Positions 1 to 8,531 of a stretch of DNA of 64,000 nt are shown here, piece by piece; positions within the stretch are counted from its first letter, which is position 1, and every line of letters starts with the position of its first letter. The stretch comes from Alphaproteobacteria bacterium (lineage in GTDB: Bacteria; Planctomycetota; Phycisphaerae; UBA1845). The notes under the pieces are model-generated. The model searched no databases and had not been told where the DNA came from. It was given only the letters and a program-made list of their open reading frames with translations. The translations under genes were made by a program, and so were the position numbers. Location of the stretch: assembly GCA_028285105.1 (NCBI GenBank), contig JANQQE010000011.1, positions 571,856 to 635,855 of the forward strand. Direction: 5' to 3'.

Positions 1-128
1 TCGTCATAGAGCGGCATGATCGCGCCGCCCGGGTATCCGAACGCCACCGAAACGCCGGCTTGCTCTAAGGCATCGATCACGACCCGTGAACCGGTTCTCA
101 TCTGATTTTTCGCTGACTCACTTGGCAT
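1..128 (-). CDS. ilvB: Acetolactate synthase large subunit (N-terminal part only)
   Basis: The first 42 codons of a minus-strand gene that runs off the left edge. The translation contains GYPGGAIMPLYD preceded by a helix ending in ALEQAGVSVAFG. This is the N-terminal thiamine-diphosphate-binding Pyr domain signature of acetohydroxyacid synthase, where the glutamate of the catalytic activation pair would follow just outside the window. The enzyme makes acetolactate and acetohydroxybutyrate, the first common step of Val, Leu and Ile synthesis. The ATG at 126-128 has a purine-rich stretch (GAAGGAT) just upstream as ribosome binding site. The family assignment rests on a short but characteristic motif. 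The leader upstream, with its regulatory peptide and terminator, independently supports a branched-chain amino acid gene. Confidence 0.85.
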   Translation of the reverse strand, partial: MPSESAKNQMRTGSRVVIDALEQAGVSVAFGYPGGAIMPLYD

Positions 129-200
129 TGCGATCCTTCGTTTCGTTTTTTGGCTGACGCTTTCATGCGTCGGAGTATCCATTCCAAAAACTTGGGTAAC

Positions 201-239
201 AAAAAAAAGCCGACCCCCGTCTCGCGGGTGTCGGCTTTT
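201..239 (-). terminator. Attenuator terminator in the ilvB leader
   Basis: Read on the minus strand, a 10-bp arm AAAAGCCGAC pairs with GTCGGCTTTT. One mismatch follows and then a further CCCG/CGGG, closing on a 5-nt loop. The hairpin runs straight into eight T residues, giving a textbook intrinsic terminator. It lies between the leader peptide stop (268-270) and the ilvB start (128), so it would stop transcription before the structural gene. Its 5' arm can alternatively pair with 281-290 (see findings). Confidence 0.85.
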
Positions 240-267
240 GGTTTCAAGTTGGCTTTTCGTTAGCCTG

Positions 268-498
268 TTAGAACCGTTCTCCGTACCCGCTTGCCCTCAA
301 GGGGCTAATAATAAGGATGCTTACGAGGCTAATAAGGCCCGCTACACCCTCTACGGTTACGGATACTACATCGGCCCTACCGGAGTCAGCATTACGAACA
401 TCCGATCCAAACAAACCGCCACTTGGACAGCCGTCGGCTGCCCTGTTTGCTGCGATTGGATTGAAACGGCTTGCATTCATCGCCTGTTCTGCCTGCAC
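268..498 (-). CDS. Branched-chain amino acid leader peptide (start uncertain)
   Basis: A minus-strand reading frame whose second half is strikingly rich in the end products of the downstream pathway. Codons 298-369 include six Val, four Leu and four Ile, with the core GLISLVSILIISPL. This resembles the regulatory run of the enterobacterial ilv leader peptides. It ends with a TAA at 268-270, 29 nt before the terminator hairpin. The start is not settled: GTG at 496-498 and ATG at 478-480 are in frame, as is a TTG at 412-414. None has a strong Shine-Dalgarno sequence. With the GTG it would be 76 residues, long for a leader peptide. Its role is inferred to be ribosome stalling when charged Val/Leu/Ile tRNAs are scarce, not a function of the peptide itself. 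Confidence 0.6.
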   Translation of the reverse strand: MQAEQAMNASRFNPIAANRAADGCPSGGLFGSDVRNADSGRADVVSVTVEGVAGLISLVSILIISPLRASGYGERF

Positions 499-533
499 GG
501 GTTCCGCTCATGCCAAATTAGCATGAACAGTCC

Positions 534-562
534 CTTTTATCGTCCTGTCACTTTCAAAGCAA
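534..562 (-). promoter_or_regulatory. Candidate sigma70-type promoter for the ilvB leader
   Basis: On the minus strand TTGCTT (557-562) and TAAAAG (534-539) are separated by exactly 17 nt. Transcription would start near 527, about 30 nt before the GTG of the leader peptide. That gives a leader RNA of about 400 nt before ilvB. The call rests on consensus matching and on its coherent position only. Confidence 0.4.
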
Positions 563-686
563 CACTCAATCCTAGAAAACTTTGGATTCCCACGCAAATG
601 ATTGTCCTCGAAGCCCGGAAACCTTTCAGTTTGCGCCAAAGCAAATGCCATTTGTGCGGGTTGGCCTGCCTTATTAGGATGCGCCC

Positions 687-992
687 ATGCATCGAATGAT
701 CTCCAATTGGCTGGAACGTCACCGCCATCCTGCATCGCTGTGGCTGCACGCGATCGGTATCCCCATCCTCGTTTTTGGCCTGTTGTTAGGGGGTTGGCAA
801 CTTCTGCACGGCATGTGGAGTCTCTGGTGGCGACCCGTTGGGTTGATCATATTCAGTTATATACTGCAATGGATCGGTCATCGCATCGAAGGCAACGACA
901 TGGGCGAAATCATCTTGATTAAAAAACTGCTGGGGATGCCATACGTCGCTGTTGTGGATCATTCGCCGTCACAAAAATCGGATACGCTTTAG
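687..992 (+). CDS. Mpo1-like (DUF962) small membrane protein
   Basis: A 101-residue protein. It contains an early HRHPASLWLHAIGIP segment, two hydrophobic helices (about residues 20-38 and 49-62), and a QWIGHRIEGND motif. The His-containing helix and the (W/F)xGHxxEGN pattern match the DUF962 family, which includes yeast Mpo1, an iron-dependent dioxygenase acting on 2-hydroxy fatty acids in the ER. Bacterial members are mostly uncharacterised membrane proteins, and the shared His residues suggest metal binding. An AGGAT sits 6 nt before the ATG. The gene directly precedes ggt by 26 nt, so the two may be co-transcribed, though no functional link is evident. The family call is good. Enzymatic activity is not shown. 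Confidence 0.7.
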   Translation: MHRMISNWLERHRHPASLWLHAIGIPILVFGLLLGGWQLLHGMWSLWWRPVGLIIFSYILQWIGHRIEGNDMGEIILIKKLLGMPYVAVVDHSPSQKSDTL

Positions 993-1018
993 CCCACTGA
1001 CCAAACCGCAGAGACCAC

Positions 1019-2767
1019 ATGAGTCACCGTATGTACATATGCAGGCTGGCCGGCTGCTTCGTCTTCGCAATGTTTTCGTGCGCGAGTTTGATCGCAGAGA
1101 CACCTGCAAGTTCACCGACCACCTCGCCGTCGTGGATCGCCACCGGCAAAACGTCGATGGTCGCGACGGACCATCCTGAGGCGTCTCGCGTCGGGTTGGA
1201 AATCCTCCAAAATGGGGGCAATGCGATTGACGCGGCGTGCGCAGTTTCGTTCGCGCTCGGTGTCACCCGACCTCAAAGCACCGGCATGGGCGGAGGAGGA
1301 TTTTTGATCGCGCGGATGGCCGACGGAACCGTTCATGTCTTCGACTTTCGCGAACGCGCTCCGATTCATTCGTCGGCAGATATTTTCGAAAATTTCGCCC
1401 GCGAACATCCCGACAAAGCGCCGCCGAGTCGGTGCGGTTATCTAGCCTGCGGCGTGCCCGGTTTAGTCGCGGGAATGTTCGAAGTCCACGATGCATTCGG
1501 CACACAACCGATGTCAACATTGATCCAGCCCGCCATCCAAATGGCTGAGCAAGGCATCCCCGTCGATCCGCATTACGTCAAATCAACCAAGATCGTAAGC
1601 AAATTCTACGAAGACTATCCCGAACTCAAAGAATCGTGCGGCTATGTCTATAAAACGCATCTCCGCGCGGGGAATCTTCGCAAGGTCGGCGAACAACTCG
1701 TCCAACCGGAACTTGCGCGGTTCTTATCAGTGATCGCCGAAAAAGGGAAAGCCGGTTTCTACGAGGGCCCAACTGCCAGGCGTATCGCCAATCGCATGAA
1801 GGAATGCGGAGGCATCATTACCGAGGAGGATCTCAAATCCTACCGCGTCACCCGTCGCAAACCTTTGAAAGCCACGTATCGCGGTTACGAAATCATCACC
1901 ATGCCCCCACCCTCTTCCGGCGGCATCTGCCTGATCGAAACGCTGAACATGCTGGAATTCGTCGATATGCCAGCCATCTACCAGCGCGACCCTTCGCAGG
2001 CGATTCACCACCGTGTTGAAGCGATGAAGCGGGCATTCGCCGATCGCGCACATTGGCTGGCCGATGCGGATTTCGTAGAAGTGCCGACCGAACGATTAAC
2101 GTCAAAAGCCTACGCTCAATCGCTGGCGAAGAATATCACGGACCGCGCCACACCGGTAACCAAACCCGACAATCTCCCGCAACTGCCAAACGATTCCGGA
2201 ACAAGTCACTACTGCATCGTCGATCAATGGGGCAACTGGGTTGTTGCAACGGAGACGATCAACACTCGGTTCGGCTCGCTGGCGGCGATCGACGAATTGG
2301 GAATGATCCTCAACAACGAGATGGACGACTTTTCGGCAATACGGGGCGAATCCAATGCGTTCGACCTGCTTCAATCCAATCGCAACGCGGTCGAACCCGG
2401 CAAGCGACCGCTGTCATGTATGACGCCGACGCTGATTCTCAAGAACAGCCAACCCGTTCTCGCGCTCGGTGGTTCGGGCGGACCGAGAATTATTTCTTCC
2501 GTGTTGAACGTTGCGCTCAACGTGATCGACAACGGAATGTCGCTTGAGGAAGCGATTCAAGCCACACGCATCCACCACCAATGGATGCCCGATCGCATCG
2601 TCTCAGATCGCAATCTCGACGTTTCCATCGAGCGAATGTTGCGCGATCGCGGCCATTCGTTTGCAGATTCTCACAGCACCGGGATCGTCCAAGCCATACA
2701 ATGGACACAAGATGGGCTTGTTGGGGCAAGCGATCCGCGTAAGGACGGACAGCCGCGCGGAGAATGA
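1019..2767 (+). CDS. ggt: Gamma-glutamyltransferase precursor
   Basis: A 582-residue Ntn-hydrolase that cleaves gamma-glutamyl bonds of glutathione and similar peptides outside the cytoplasmic membrane. An N-terminal signal peptide (about residues 1-27, hydrophobic LAGCFVFAMFSCASLIA) fits export. M5 is an alternative start. The large-subunit glutamate-binding Arg lies in FDFRERAP (about 111-113). Autoproteolysis is expected before Thr395 in the NDSGTSHYC motif, and this Thr becomes the N-terminal nucleophile of the small subunit. Further family marks are PLSCMTPT (about 464-471) and LGGSGGPRI (about 483-491). Length and motif order are normal for the family. It may serve glutathione or gamma-glutamyl peptide use as an amino acid source. 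Confidence 0.95.
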   Translation: MSHRMYICRLAGCFVFAMFSCASLIAETPASSPTTSPSWIATGKTSMVATDHPEASRVGLEILQNGGNAIDAACAVSFALGVTRPQSTGMGGGGFLIARMADGTVHVFDFRERAPIHSSADIFENFAREHPDKAPPSRCGYLACGVPGLVAGMFEVHDAFGTQPMSTLIQPAIQMAEQGIPVDPHYVKSTKIVSKFYEDYPELKESCGYVYKTHLRAGNLRKVGEQLVQPELARFLSVIAEKGKAGFYEGPTARRIANRMKECGGIITEEDLKSYRVTRRKPLKATYRGYEIITMPPPSSGGICLIETLNMLEFVDMPAIYQRDPSQAIHHRVEAMKRAFADRAHWLADADFVEVPTERLTSKAYAQSLAKNITDRATPVTKPDNLPQLPNDSGTSHYCIVDQWGNWVVATETINTRFGSLAAIDELGMILNNEMDDFSAIRGESNAFDLLQSNRNAVEPGKRPLSCMTPTLILKNSQPVLALGGSGGPRIISSVLNVALNVIDNGMSLEEAIQATRIHHQWMPDRIVSDRNLDVSIERMLRDRGHSFADSHSTGIVQAIQWTQDGLVGASDPRKDGQPRGE

Positions 2768-3055
2768 TCTGATTACTAGACTTCTTGGTAGACGCTGGAT
2801 AAACTACACTGTAGTGCTTTAATTCAGATCTTTGTAAGAAGTGGTCGAAACTACATCTAGGTGTTTTTAGTAGATTCTTGTTTGTAGATCGCGTCGCCTG
2901 GAAGTGTTTTCAGGCCCGACCCGATGTGGCGTGCGCTCGAAGTTGCGACCTTGTCACGATTGGGTTTCAAACACTTTGCAAGCATTGGCGAGCGCACCTG
3001 GATGACAAAGCGCTGTCATTAAGTTGTGTACTGTTGATCGGCTGGGCACTGTGTC

Positions 3056-3946
3056 ATGAGTGATAGCACCGGACATGGTTCAAGTATGTGGGAAAGCGAC
3101 GGGTTCAAACCGCCGCGACTCCCGAAAAGCGCCCCGCGTGTACGGCTAACGATCTTGTCTGGGCCGGGCAAGGGTCAAAAGGTTGAGCTGACGCGGTGCG
3201 TGTCGGTGATCGGTTCGCGTCGCGGGTGCAAGTTGCAACTCAAGTCTGCCGACATCAGCGCCGTACACTGTGCAATCGTAAATACCGGTGACGAAGTCTA
3301 TCTGCGTGATCTGGTTTCCAAGACCGGAACATTTCTCAACGATCTCAAAGCCCAATTCGAGAAGCTCGAGGACGGTGACACCGTCCGCGTCGCCGACTGG
3401 GAATTGCGCGTCAACGTTTCGGCGTACACGCTCGACACGCTCAGCGACCTGCCCCACGTTTCGTTGGAACCCGGTGCCGACGCATTCGGTGTGGAGGTCA
3501 ACGGCAGCGGTGAGATGATTCGCCTCGAACGCCCTGTTGGGTTGGTCGGACGAAAGCAAGGTTGCGATGTCGTCGTCAAAGACTCAAAGGTGTCCCGCGC
3601 CCATATGATTCTGTTCAGTTTTTCGGGGCAGCCGGTGTTTTTCGACTTGCTCAGCAACAACGGGGTGAAGATGGATGGCGATCGAAAAGCATTCGGCAAT
3701 TTGCATTCCGGCGATCGGTTGATGGTGGGTTCGGTGGCGCTACGCATGATCCTTCCCGGCGTGGGAAGGCGACAACCGCAATCATCGACCCCCAGTACCA
3801 ACGGAACTGCAAAATCAGATACGCCTCCGGTGTCGTTGCCCACATCTTCGCATTCCAGCAACAGTGGGACCGGCACGATCATCCAACCACTCGAAGACGA
3901 TGCCAGCGACCGCATCGACATCCGGGCAGCCGAAGTCGATCGCTAA
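3056..3946 (+). CDS. Double FHA-domain protein
   Basis: A 296-residue soluble protein with two forkhead-associated domains, modules that bind phosphothreonine peptides. FHA1 covers about residues 28-122, with VSVIGSRRGCKLQL, SAVHC and TGTFLND. FHA2 covers about 145-240, with VGLVGRKQGCDVVV, SRAHM and SNNGVKM. Each carries the Gly-Arg, Ser-x-x-His and Asn positions of the fold. FHA1 has GS instead of GR at the first Arg site and TGTFLN instead of NGT, so its phosphopeptide binding may be weakened. The remaining ~55 residues are Ser/Thr/Pro-rich and look disordered. No kinase gene is adjacent. No clear ribosome binding site precedes the ATG, and M11 at 3086 is an alternative start. It probably acts in Ser/Thr kinase signalling. 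Confidence 0.8.
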   Translation: MSDSTGHGSSMWESDGFKPPRLPKSAPRVRLTILSGPGKGQKVELTRCVSVIGSRRGCKLQLKSADISAVHCAIVNTGDEVYLRDLVSKTGTFLNDLKAQFEKLEDGDTVRVADWELRVNVSAYTLDTLSDLPHVSLEPGADAFGVEVNGSGEMIRLERPVGLVGRKQGCDVVVKDSKVSRAHMILFSFSGQPVFFDLLSNNGVKMDGDRKAFGNLHSGDRLMVGSVALRMILPGVGRRQPQSSTPSTNGTAKSDTPPVSLPTSSHSSNSGTGTIIQPLEDDASDRIDIRAAEVDR

Positions 3947-4114
3947 CCGGTCCAACCGAGTTCTTTCCTAATTTTTCACAACCTCCACTCCGCAACAATA
4001 GCGCGGTCATGCGTTGGTTCAATCGCGAAACGTCCTGTATAATGCCGAATCGTCAGGGCCATCCTATCGCTGGAGCGACTGATGTTTCCAACCGCTCGTC
4101 TTTGACGACGATCG

Positions 4115-5680
4115 ATGTTAGATAACCGACAGGTACCGGTATCTGTGAGTCAATCAACGCACCCAATCACGCTCGATGGAAACCCTCCCGGCCTCGAATT
4201 ACTCGATTGCGCTTGGGAGAAACCGCTCGCCATCGATGTGACCGACAACGTCTGGTGGAAAATCGACGCATCGCGGCAACGCATTGAGACCATCGCGGCT
4301 GGCGATGCAGCCGTCTATGGCGTTAACACCGGATTTGGCCACCTTTGTACCAAGCGGATCGACGCATCGCAGATCGATCAGCTTCAGCACAATCTCGTCG
4401 TGTCGCACGCGGTGGGTGTCGGACCGAACGCACCTGATGCCATTGTGCGCTTCATGATGCTGCTGAAGGTACAGGCCTTGGCCTATGGCTACAGCGGTGT
4501 GCGGTCTGAGACGGTTCGTCGACTCGTTGAATTCTTGAATCGCGACTATCTGCCGATGGTGCCGACACAGGGTTCGCTCGGCGCAAGCGGTGACCTCGCC
4601 CCACTTGCACACATGGTGATTCCGCTGCTGGGCATCGGCAACGTGCGCTGTGACGGGCACGAGATGTCAGCAACCGATGCGCTGAAACAACTTGACTGTG
4701 AACCCTTGGTCCTCTCATCCAAAGAGGGCTTGGCACTCATCAATGGCACGCAATTTATGTTGGCGTACGCATCGGCGATGGTTGTCCGTGCCCGCCGACT
4801 GATCAAGCAAGCAGACATTCTCGCCTGCATGTCCGTCGAAGGTTTACAGGGCAGCATCAAGCCCTTTGTCGAAAAACTCCACGCACTTCGGCCGCACGCC
4901 GGGGCAATCGCAACTTCCGAAAACGTCCGCAAAATGCTCGCGGGCAGTCGCATCCTCGAATCGCATGTAAATTGTGCGAAAGTGCAGGATCCATATTCGC
5001 TGCGCTGTGTTCCGCAAGTTCATGGCGCTTCGCGCCAGGCGATCGAACACGCAGCCAACGTGGTCGAAATCGAAATCGCTTCCGTCACCGACAACCCGGT
5101 CATCTTTGAAGATGGCGAAACGATCAGCGGCGGACTATTCCATGGCCAACCGCTCGCCCTCGTACTCGACTATCTTGCAATCGCCATCGCAGAATTGGGC
5201 AGCATCAGCGAACGACGTATTTTCCTGTTGCTGGATGGTCACGATGGATTGCCTGAACTTCTCATGCAGGAAACCGGTCTCAACAGCGGATTCATGTTGC
5301 CGCAATACACAGCCGCCGCATTGGTCAGCGAAAACAAGGGGTTGTGTCACCCGGCATCGGTCGATTCGATCCCGACTTCGCTTGGTCAGGAAGATCATGT
5401 GAGCATGGGGGCGACGGCTGCGACGAAGGGTTGGCGGGTACTCGACAATGTCGAAACAGTATTGGCGATCGAAGCGATGTGTTCGGCGCAGGCGTTGGAC
5501 TTTCGCGCCCCGCTTGAACCAGGCGTGGGCGTGAAAATCGCTCACAAGATTATTCGTGAGTACATCCCCCATGCCGATGCGGACCGCATGTTTGGTGACG
5601 ACATTCGCTGCGCAAGGCAACTGCTGCACGATAAGCGCCTCGTCGCCGCCATTGAAAAAGACTTGGGACATTTGAACTAA
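4115..5680 (+). CDS. hutH: Histidine ammonia-lyase
   Basis: A 521-residue enzyme that eliminates ammonia from L-histidine to give urocanate, the first step of histidine degradation. The MIO prosthetic group forms from Ala157-Ser158-Gly159 within GSLGASGDLAPLAHM. The catalytic Tyr is in VYGVNTGFG (about Tyr68). Also seen are the later family marks ALINGTQ, QDPYSLRC-like (VQDPYSLRCVPQ) and SADMQEDHVSMG-like (GQEDHVSMG). The length is slightly above the usual ~510 because of the N-terminus, and GTG at 4145 is a possible alternative start. It is followed, after a palindromic repeat, by urocanase on the same strand, so a hut operon is likely. HutI and HutG are not in the window. Confidence 0.96.
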   Translation: MLDNRQVPVSVSQSTHPITLDGNPPGLELLDCAWEKPLAIDVTDNVWWKIDASRQRIETIAAGDAAVYGVNTGFGHLCTKRIDASQIDQLQHNLVVSHAVGVGPNAPDAIVRFMMLLKVQALAYGYSGVRSETVRRLVEFLNRDYLPMVPTQGSLGASGDLAPLAHMVIPLLGIGNVRCDGHEMSATDALKQLDCEPLVLSSKEGLALINGTQFMLAYASAMVVRARRLIKQADILACMSVEGLQGSIKPFVEKLHALRPHAGAIATSENVRKMLAGSRILESHVNCAKVQDPYSLRCVPQVHGASRQAIEHAANVVEIEIASVTDNPVIFEDGETISGGLFHGQPLALVLDYLAIAIAELGSISERRIFLLLDGHDGLPELLMQETGLNSGFMLPQYTAAALVSENKGLCHPASVDSIPTSLGQEDHVSMGATAATKGWRVLDNVETVLAIEAMCSAQALDFRAPLEPGVGVKIAHKIIREYIPHADADRMFGDDIRCARQLLHDKRLVAAIEKDLGHLN

Positions 5681-5683
5681 TCG

Positions 5684-5746
5684 GTAGGTCGGGTCATCGA
5701 CCCGACAATGATAACGATGGACTGTCGGGTCGATGACCCGACCTAC
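5684..5746. repeat. REPIN-like pair of inverted palindromes
   Basis: Two 24-nt arms at 5684-5707 and 5723-5746 are perfect reverse complements around a 15-nt spacer. Each arm is itself a small palindrome: GTAGG, then TCGGGTC/GACCCGA with a 3-nt loop, then CA. A GTAG head followed by a short palindrome, present as an inverted pair, is the architecture of REP doublets (REPINs) mobilised by RAYT transposases. No T-run follows, so it is a poor intrinsic terminator, though it could shape hutH-hutU mRNA. A second element with the same plan is at 15877-15941. Confidence 0.7.
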
Positions 5747-5772
5747 AAAAAAGTAAAAACAGGTGAATTGCG

Positions 5773-7440
5773 ATGACAACCGCATCCATCGAATCCAAAG
5801 CCAGAACCGTTCGCGCGCCACGCGGAAACACCCTTTCCTGCAAAGGCTGGGTGCAAGAAGCCGCCATGCGAATGCTGATGAACAACCTTGACCCTGAAGT
5901 TGCGGAGCAACCCGACGACCTCATCGTGTACGGCGGAACGGGTCGGGCTGCACGAAGCTGGAAAGATTACGACCGGATCGTCAGCGCGCTACAATCGCTC
6001 GAATCCGACGAAACGCTATTGATGCAATCGGGGCGTCCCGTTGGCGTTTTCAAATCGCACACCGATGCGCCGCGCGTCATTATCTCCAATTCGATGCTCG
6101 TCCCGCAGTGGGCGAATTGGAACGAATTTCGTCGCCTCGAAGCTGCTGGCTTGACGATGTACGGGCAGATGACGGCTGGCAGTTGGATTTACATCGGTAC
6201 GCAGGGCATCTTGCAAGGCACCTATGAAACATTCGGCGCCTGCGCCAAGGAGCACTTCGGCGGGTCGATGGCTGGCAAGTTCGTCTTGACCGGCGGACTC
6301 GGTGGCATGGGTGGCGCTCAACCACTTGCTGCGACGATGAATGACGCAGTAGCGCTCTGCGTCGAAGTGGACGAAGCCCGCATCGACAAGCGCATCACCG
6401 ACCGATACGTCGATCGTAAGACCGCCAATCTCGATGAAGCACTCGATTGGGTTAAAGAAGCCCAGGCCAACAAGCAGGCCATCTCGATCGCGCTAAACGG
6501 CAACTGTGGTGACGTGTTGCCCGAACTCGTCAAACGCAACATCACACCCGATGTCGTGACCGATCAGACGTCAGCCCACGATGCACTCGAGGGCTACGTT
6601 CCCAATGGCATGTCCTACGCCGAAGCATTGTCGCTGCGAAAATCAAATGCCGACAAGTACGTCAAGGAATCCGTCCGAACGATGGGCGCACACGTACAGG
6701 CTATGCTCGACATGAAAGCAGCGGGAGCCATCGTGTTCGACTATGGCAACAACATCCGAGCACAGGCGCAATTAGCGGGTGTCAAAAATGCATTCGGCAT
6801 TCCCGGTTTCGTCCCCGAATACATCCGCCCGCTATTCTGCGAAGGTCAAGGCCCATTCCGCTGGGTGGCGCTATCCGGCGACCCTGCCGACATCACCCGC
6901 ACCGATCAAGCCGTGCTTGAAACGTTCCCTGAAAACGAACATCTGTGTCGTTGGATCAGGATGGCTGGCGAGCGCGTGGCGTTTCAAGGCTTGCCTTCGC
7001 GCATTTGCTGGCTCGGTTATGGCGAACGGGCCAAGATGGGTTTGATATTCAACGATCTCGTTAGACGTGGCGAAATCTCCGCACCCATCGTCATCGGTCG
7101 CGATCATTTGGATTGCGGCAGTGTTGCTTCACCCAATCGCGAAACCGAAGGGATGAAAGATGGTTCCGACGCCATCGCCGATTGGCCGATCCTCAACGCA
7201 CTGGTCAACACCTGCTGCGGTGCCAGTTGGGTCAGCGTGCATCATGGCGGCGGTGTGGGCATCGGCTACAGCATTCACGCGGGGCAAGTCACCGTCGCCG
7301 ACGGAACAGACGAAGCAGCCGCCCGATTGCAGCGTGTACTGACGGCGGACCCGGGCACGGGCGTGATGCGTCATGTCGATGCCGGTTACGAAAAAGCATC
7401 GCGCATCGCCGACGAACGCGGCGTGAATATCCCTCGATAA
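5773..7440 (+). CDS. hutU: Urocanate hydratase (urocanase)
   Basis: A 555-residue NAD-dependent enzyme converting urocanate to imidazolonepropionate, the second step of histidine degradation. The NAD-binding glycine-rich stretch is [12 protein letters not shown] (about residues 175-186). The C-terminal catalytic region has [20 protein letters not shown] (about 477-496), with the conserved Cys and His pair, then SIHAGQV. It is full length for the family. It lies 92 nt downstream of hutH, separated by the REPIN-like repeat. The N-terminal ~15 residues are not conserved in my recollection, but no better start is visible. The pairing with hutH makes the assignment firm. Confidence 0.96.
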   Translation: MTTASIESKARTVRAPRGNTLSCKGWVQEAAMRMLMNNLDPEVAEQPDDLIVYGGTGRAARSWKDYDRIVSALQSLESDETLLMQSGRPVGVFKSHTDAPRVIISNSMLVPQWANWNEFRRLEAAGLTMYGQMTAGSWIYIGTQGILQGTYETFGACAKEHFGGSMAGKFVLTGGLGGMGGAQPLAATMNDAVALCVEVDEARIDKRITDRYVDRKTANLDEALDWVKEAQANKQAISIALNGNCGDVLPELVKRNITPDVVTDQTSAHDALEGYVPNGMSYAEALSLRKSNADKYVKESVRTMGAHVQAMLDMKAAGAIVFDYGNNIRAQAQLAGVKNAFGIPGFVPEYIRPLFCEGQGPFRWVALSGDPADITRTDQAVLETFPENEHLCRWIRMAGERVAFQGLPSRICWLGYGERAKMGLIFNDLVRRGEISAPIVIGRDHLDCGSVASPNRETEGMKDGSDAIADWPILNALVNTCCGASWVSVHHGGGVGIGYSIHAGQVTVADGTDEAAARLQRVLTADPGTGVMRHVDAGYEKASRIADERGVNIPR

Positions 7441-7466
7441 GAATTCGTGCTTAGGACATTCGATCG

Positions 7467-8501
7467 ATGAAACTCTCGTGGCGCCGCATCACCGCCCACA
7501 CCAAACATGCCTTCAAGATCGCGCGCGCCGGCAGCTCCGTTTCCGACGGCGGTAAAGCCATCGAGCGCACCATCGTGTCGATCGAACATGACGGCATCGT
7601 CGGGAAGGGCGAAGCTGCGCCGACGCCGTTCTACAATCAAACGCTCGAATCCGTTGAAGCCGCGCTCGCCCAAATGCAACCGTTGCTCGGCGACAATCCG
7701 GATAACATCGAATCCATCGTCGAAAGTTTGCTCGAAAAATTTGACGACGACCGGGCGGCAGTCTCGGCTGTCGACATGGCATTGCATGACCTGTGGGGCA
7801 AGCGCGAAGGCAAACCCGTCTGGCAGCTCTATGGTTACGACCCTTCAAAAATCCAACCGACATCCATGACCATCGGCATCGACGCCATCGCCCTGCTTCC
7901 GCAAAAAGTCTCTGAGGCAGCCGGGTTTGACATTCTCAAGATCAAAGTCGGCATGCCCAACGATGTCGAAACGCTGACGGAACTACGCAAACTCGCACCC
8001 GACAAGAAAATCCGCGTCGATGCCAATTGCGGGTGGGAGCCAGCCGAACTGACGCATCGCATTGGCGAAGTGTCGCCGTTTGATCTCGAACTCATCGAGC
8101 AACCCACGACAACCCATCAATTCGACGTAATCCGTGATGCACGGGAAATGTCGCCCATCCCTCTAATCGCCGATGAAGACAGCGCCAAACCGTCCGACGT
8201 TGCAGCACTTGCTGGCGTGTACGACGGGATCAACATCAAGCTTTCAAAGTGCGGAGGCATCTGCGAAGCGCGAAAGATGATCGCCCTTGCCCGCAGCCTC
8301 GACATGAAAATCATGCTTGGGTGCATGGTCGAAACGTCGCTGGGCGTGTCAGCCGCCGCCCAGATTGCATCGGAAGTCGATTACGTGGACCTTGACGGGC
8401 ATCTGCTGCTCGCCGACGATCCGTTTACGGGTTTGATTCAAGAGGCCGGAGTCGTGCGGCCGGGAGATCAACCCGGTCTCGGCGTTAGCGAACACAATTA
8501 G
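7467..8501 (+). CDS. Dipeptide epimerase, L-Ala-D/L-Glu type (enolase superfamily)
   Basis: A 344-residue member of the muconate-lactonizing subgroup. All active-site positions of the Ala-Glu epimerases can be placed. The KxK pair is Lys158/Lys160 (LKIKVG). The magnesium ligands are Asp185 (VDANCGW), Glu211 (LIEQP) and Asp236 (IADED). The second general base is Lys258 (INIKLSK). The C-terminal DxD substrate motif is DLDG in VDYVDLDGHLL, which in this subgroup binds the dipeptide amino group. The enzyme would interconvert L-Ala-D-Glu and L-Ala-L-Glu so that murein peptides can be degraded. It lies 26 nt after hutU and 30 nt before an amidase gene, consistent with one transcript and a peptidoglycan-recycling role. 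Confidence 0.88.
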   Translation: MKLSWRRITAHTKHAFKIARAGSSVSDGGKAIERTIVSIEHDGIVGKGEAAPTPFYNQTLESVEAALAQMQPLLGDNPDNIESIVESLLEKFDDDRAAVSAVDMALHDLWGKREGKPVWQLYGYDPSKIQPTSMTIGIDAIALLPQKVSEAAGFDILKIKVGMPNDVETLTELRKLAPDKKIRVDANCGWEPAELTHRIGEVSPFDLELIEQPTTTHQFDVIRDAREMSPIPLIADEDSAKPSDVAALAGVYDGINIKLSKCGGICEARKMIALARSLDMKIMLGCMVETSLGVSAAAQIASEVDYVDLDGHLLLADDPFTGLIQEAGVVRPGDQPGLGVSEHN

Positions 8502-8531
8502 AAGACTTTGATTCACCCAGAGAGGATATAG

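Noticed and set aside
238..699. A 153-codon plus-strand frame antisense to the ilvB leader
   Set aside because: It has a protein-unlike composition and no ribosome binding site, and the minus strand has a coherent leader explanation.
5135..5821. A 228-codon minus-strand frame across the hutH end and hutU start
   Set aside because: It is antisense to two certain genes and crosses the REPIN. It is rich in Arg/His/Gln with no motif.
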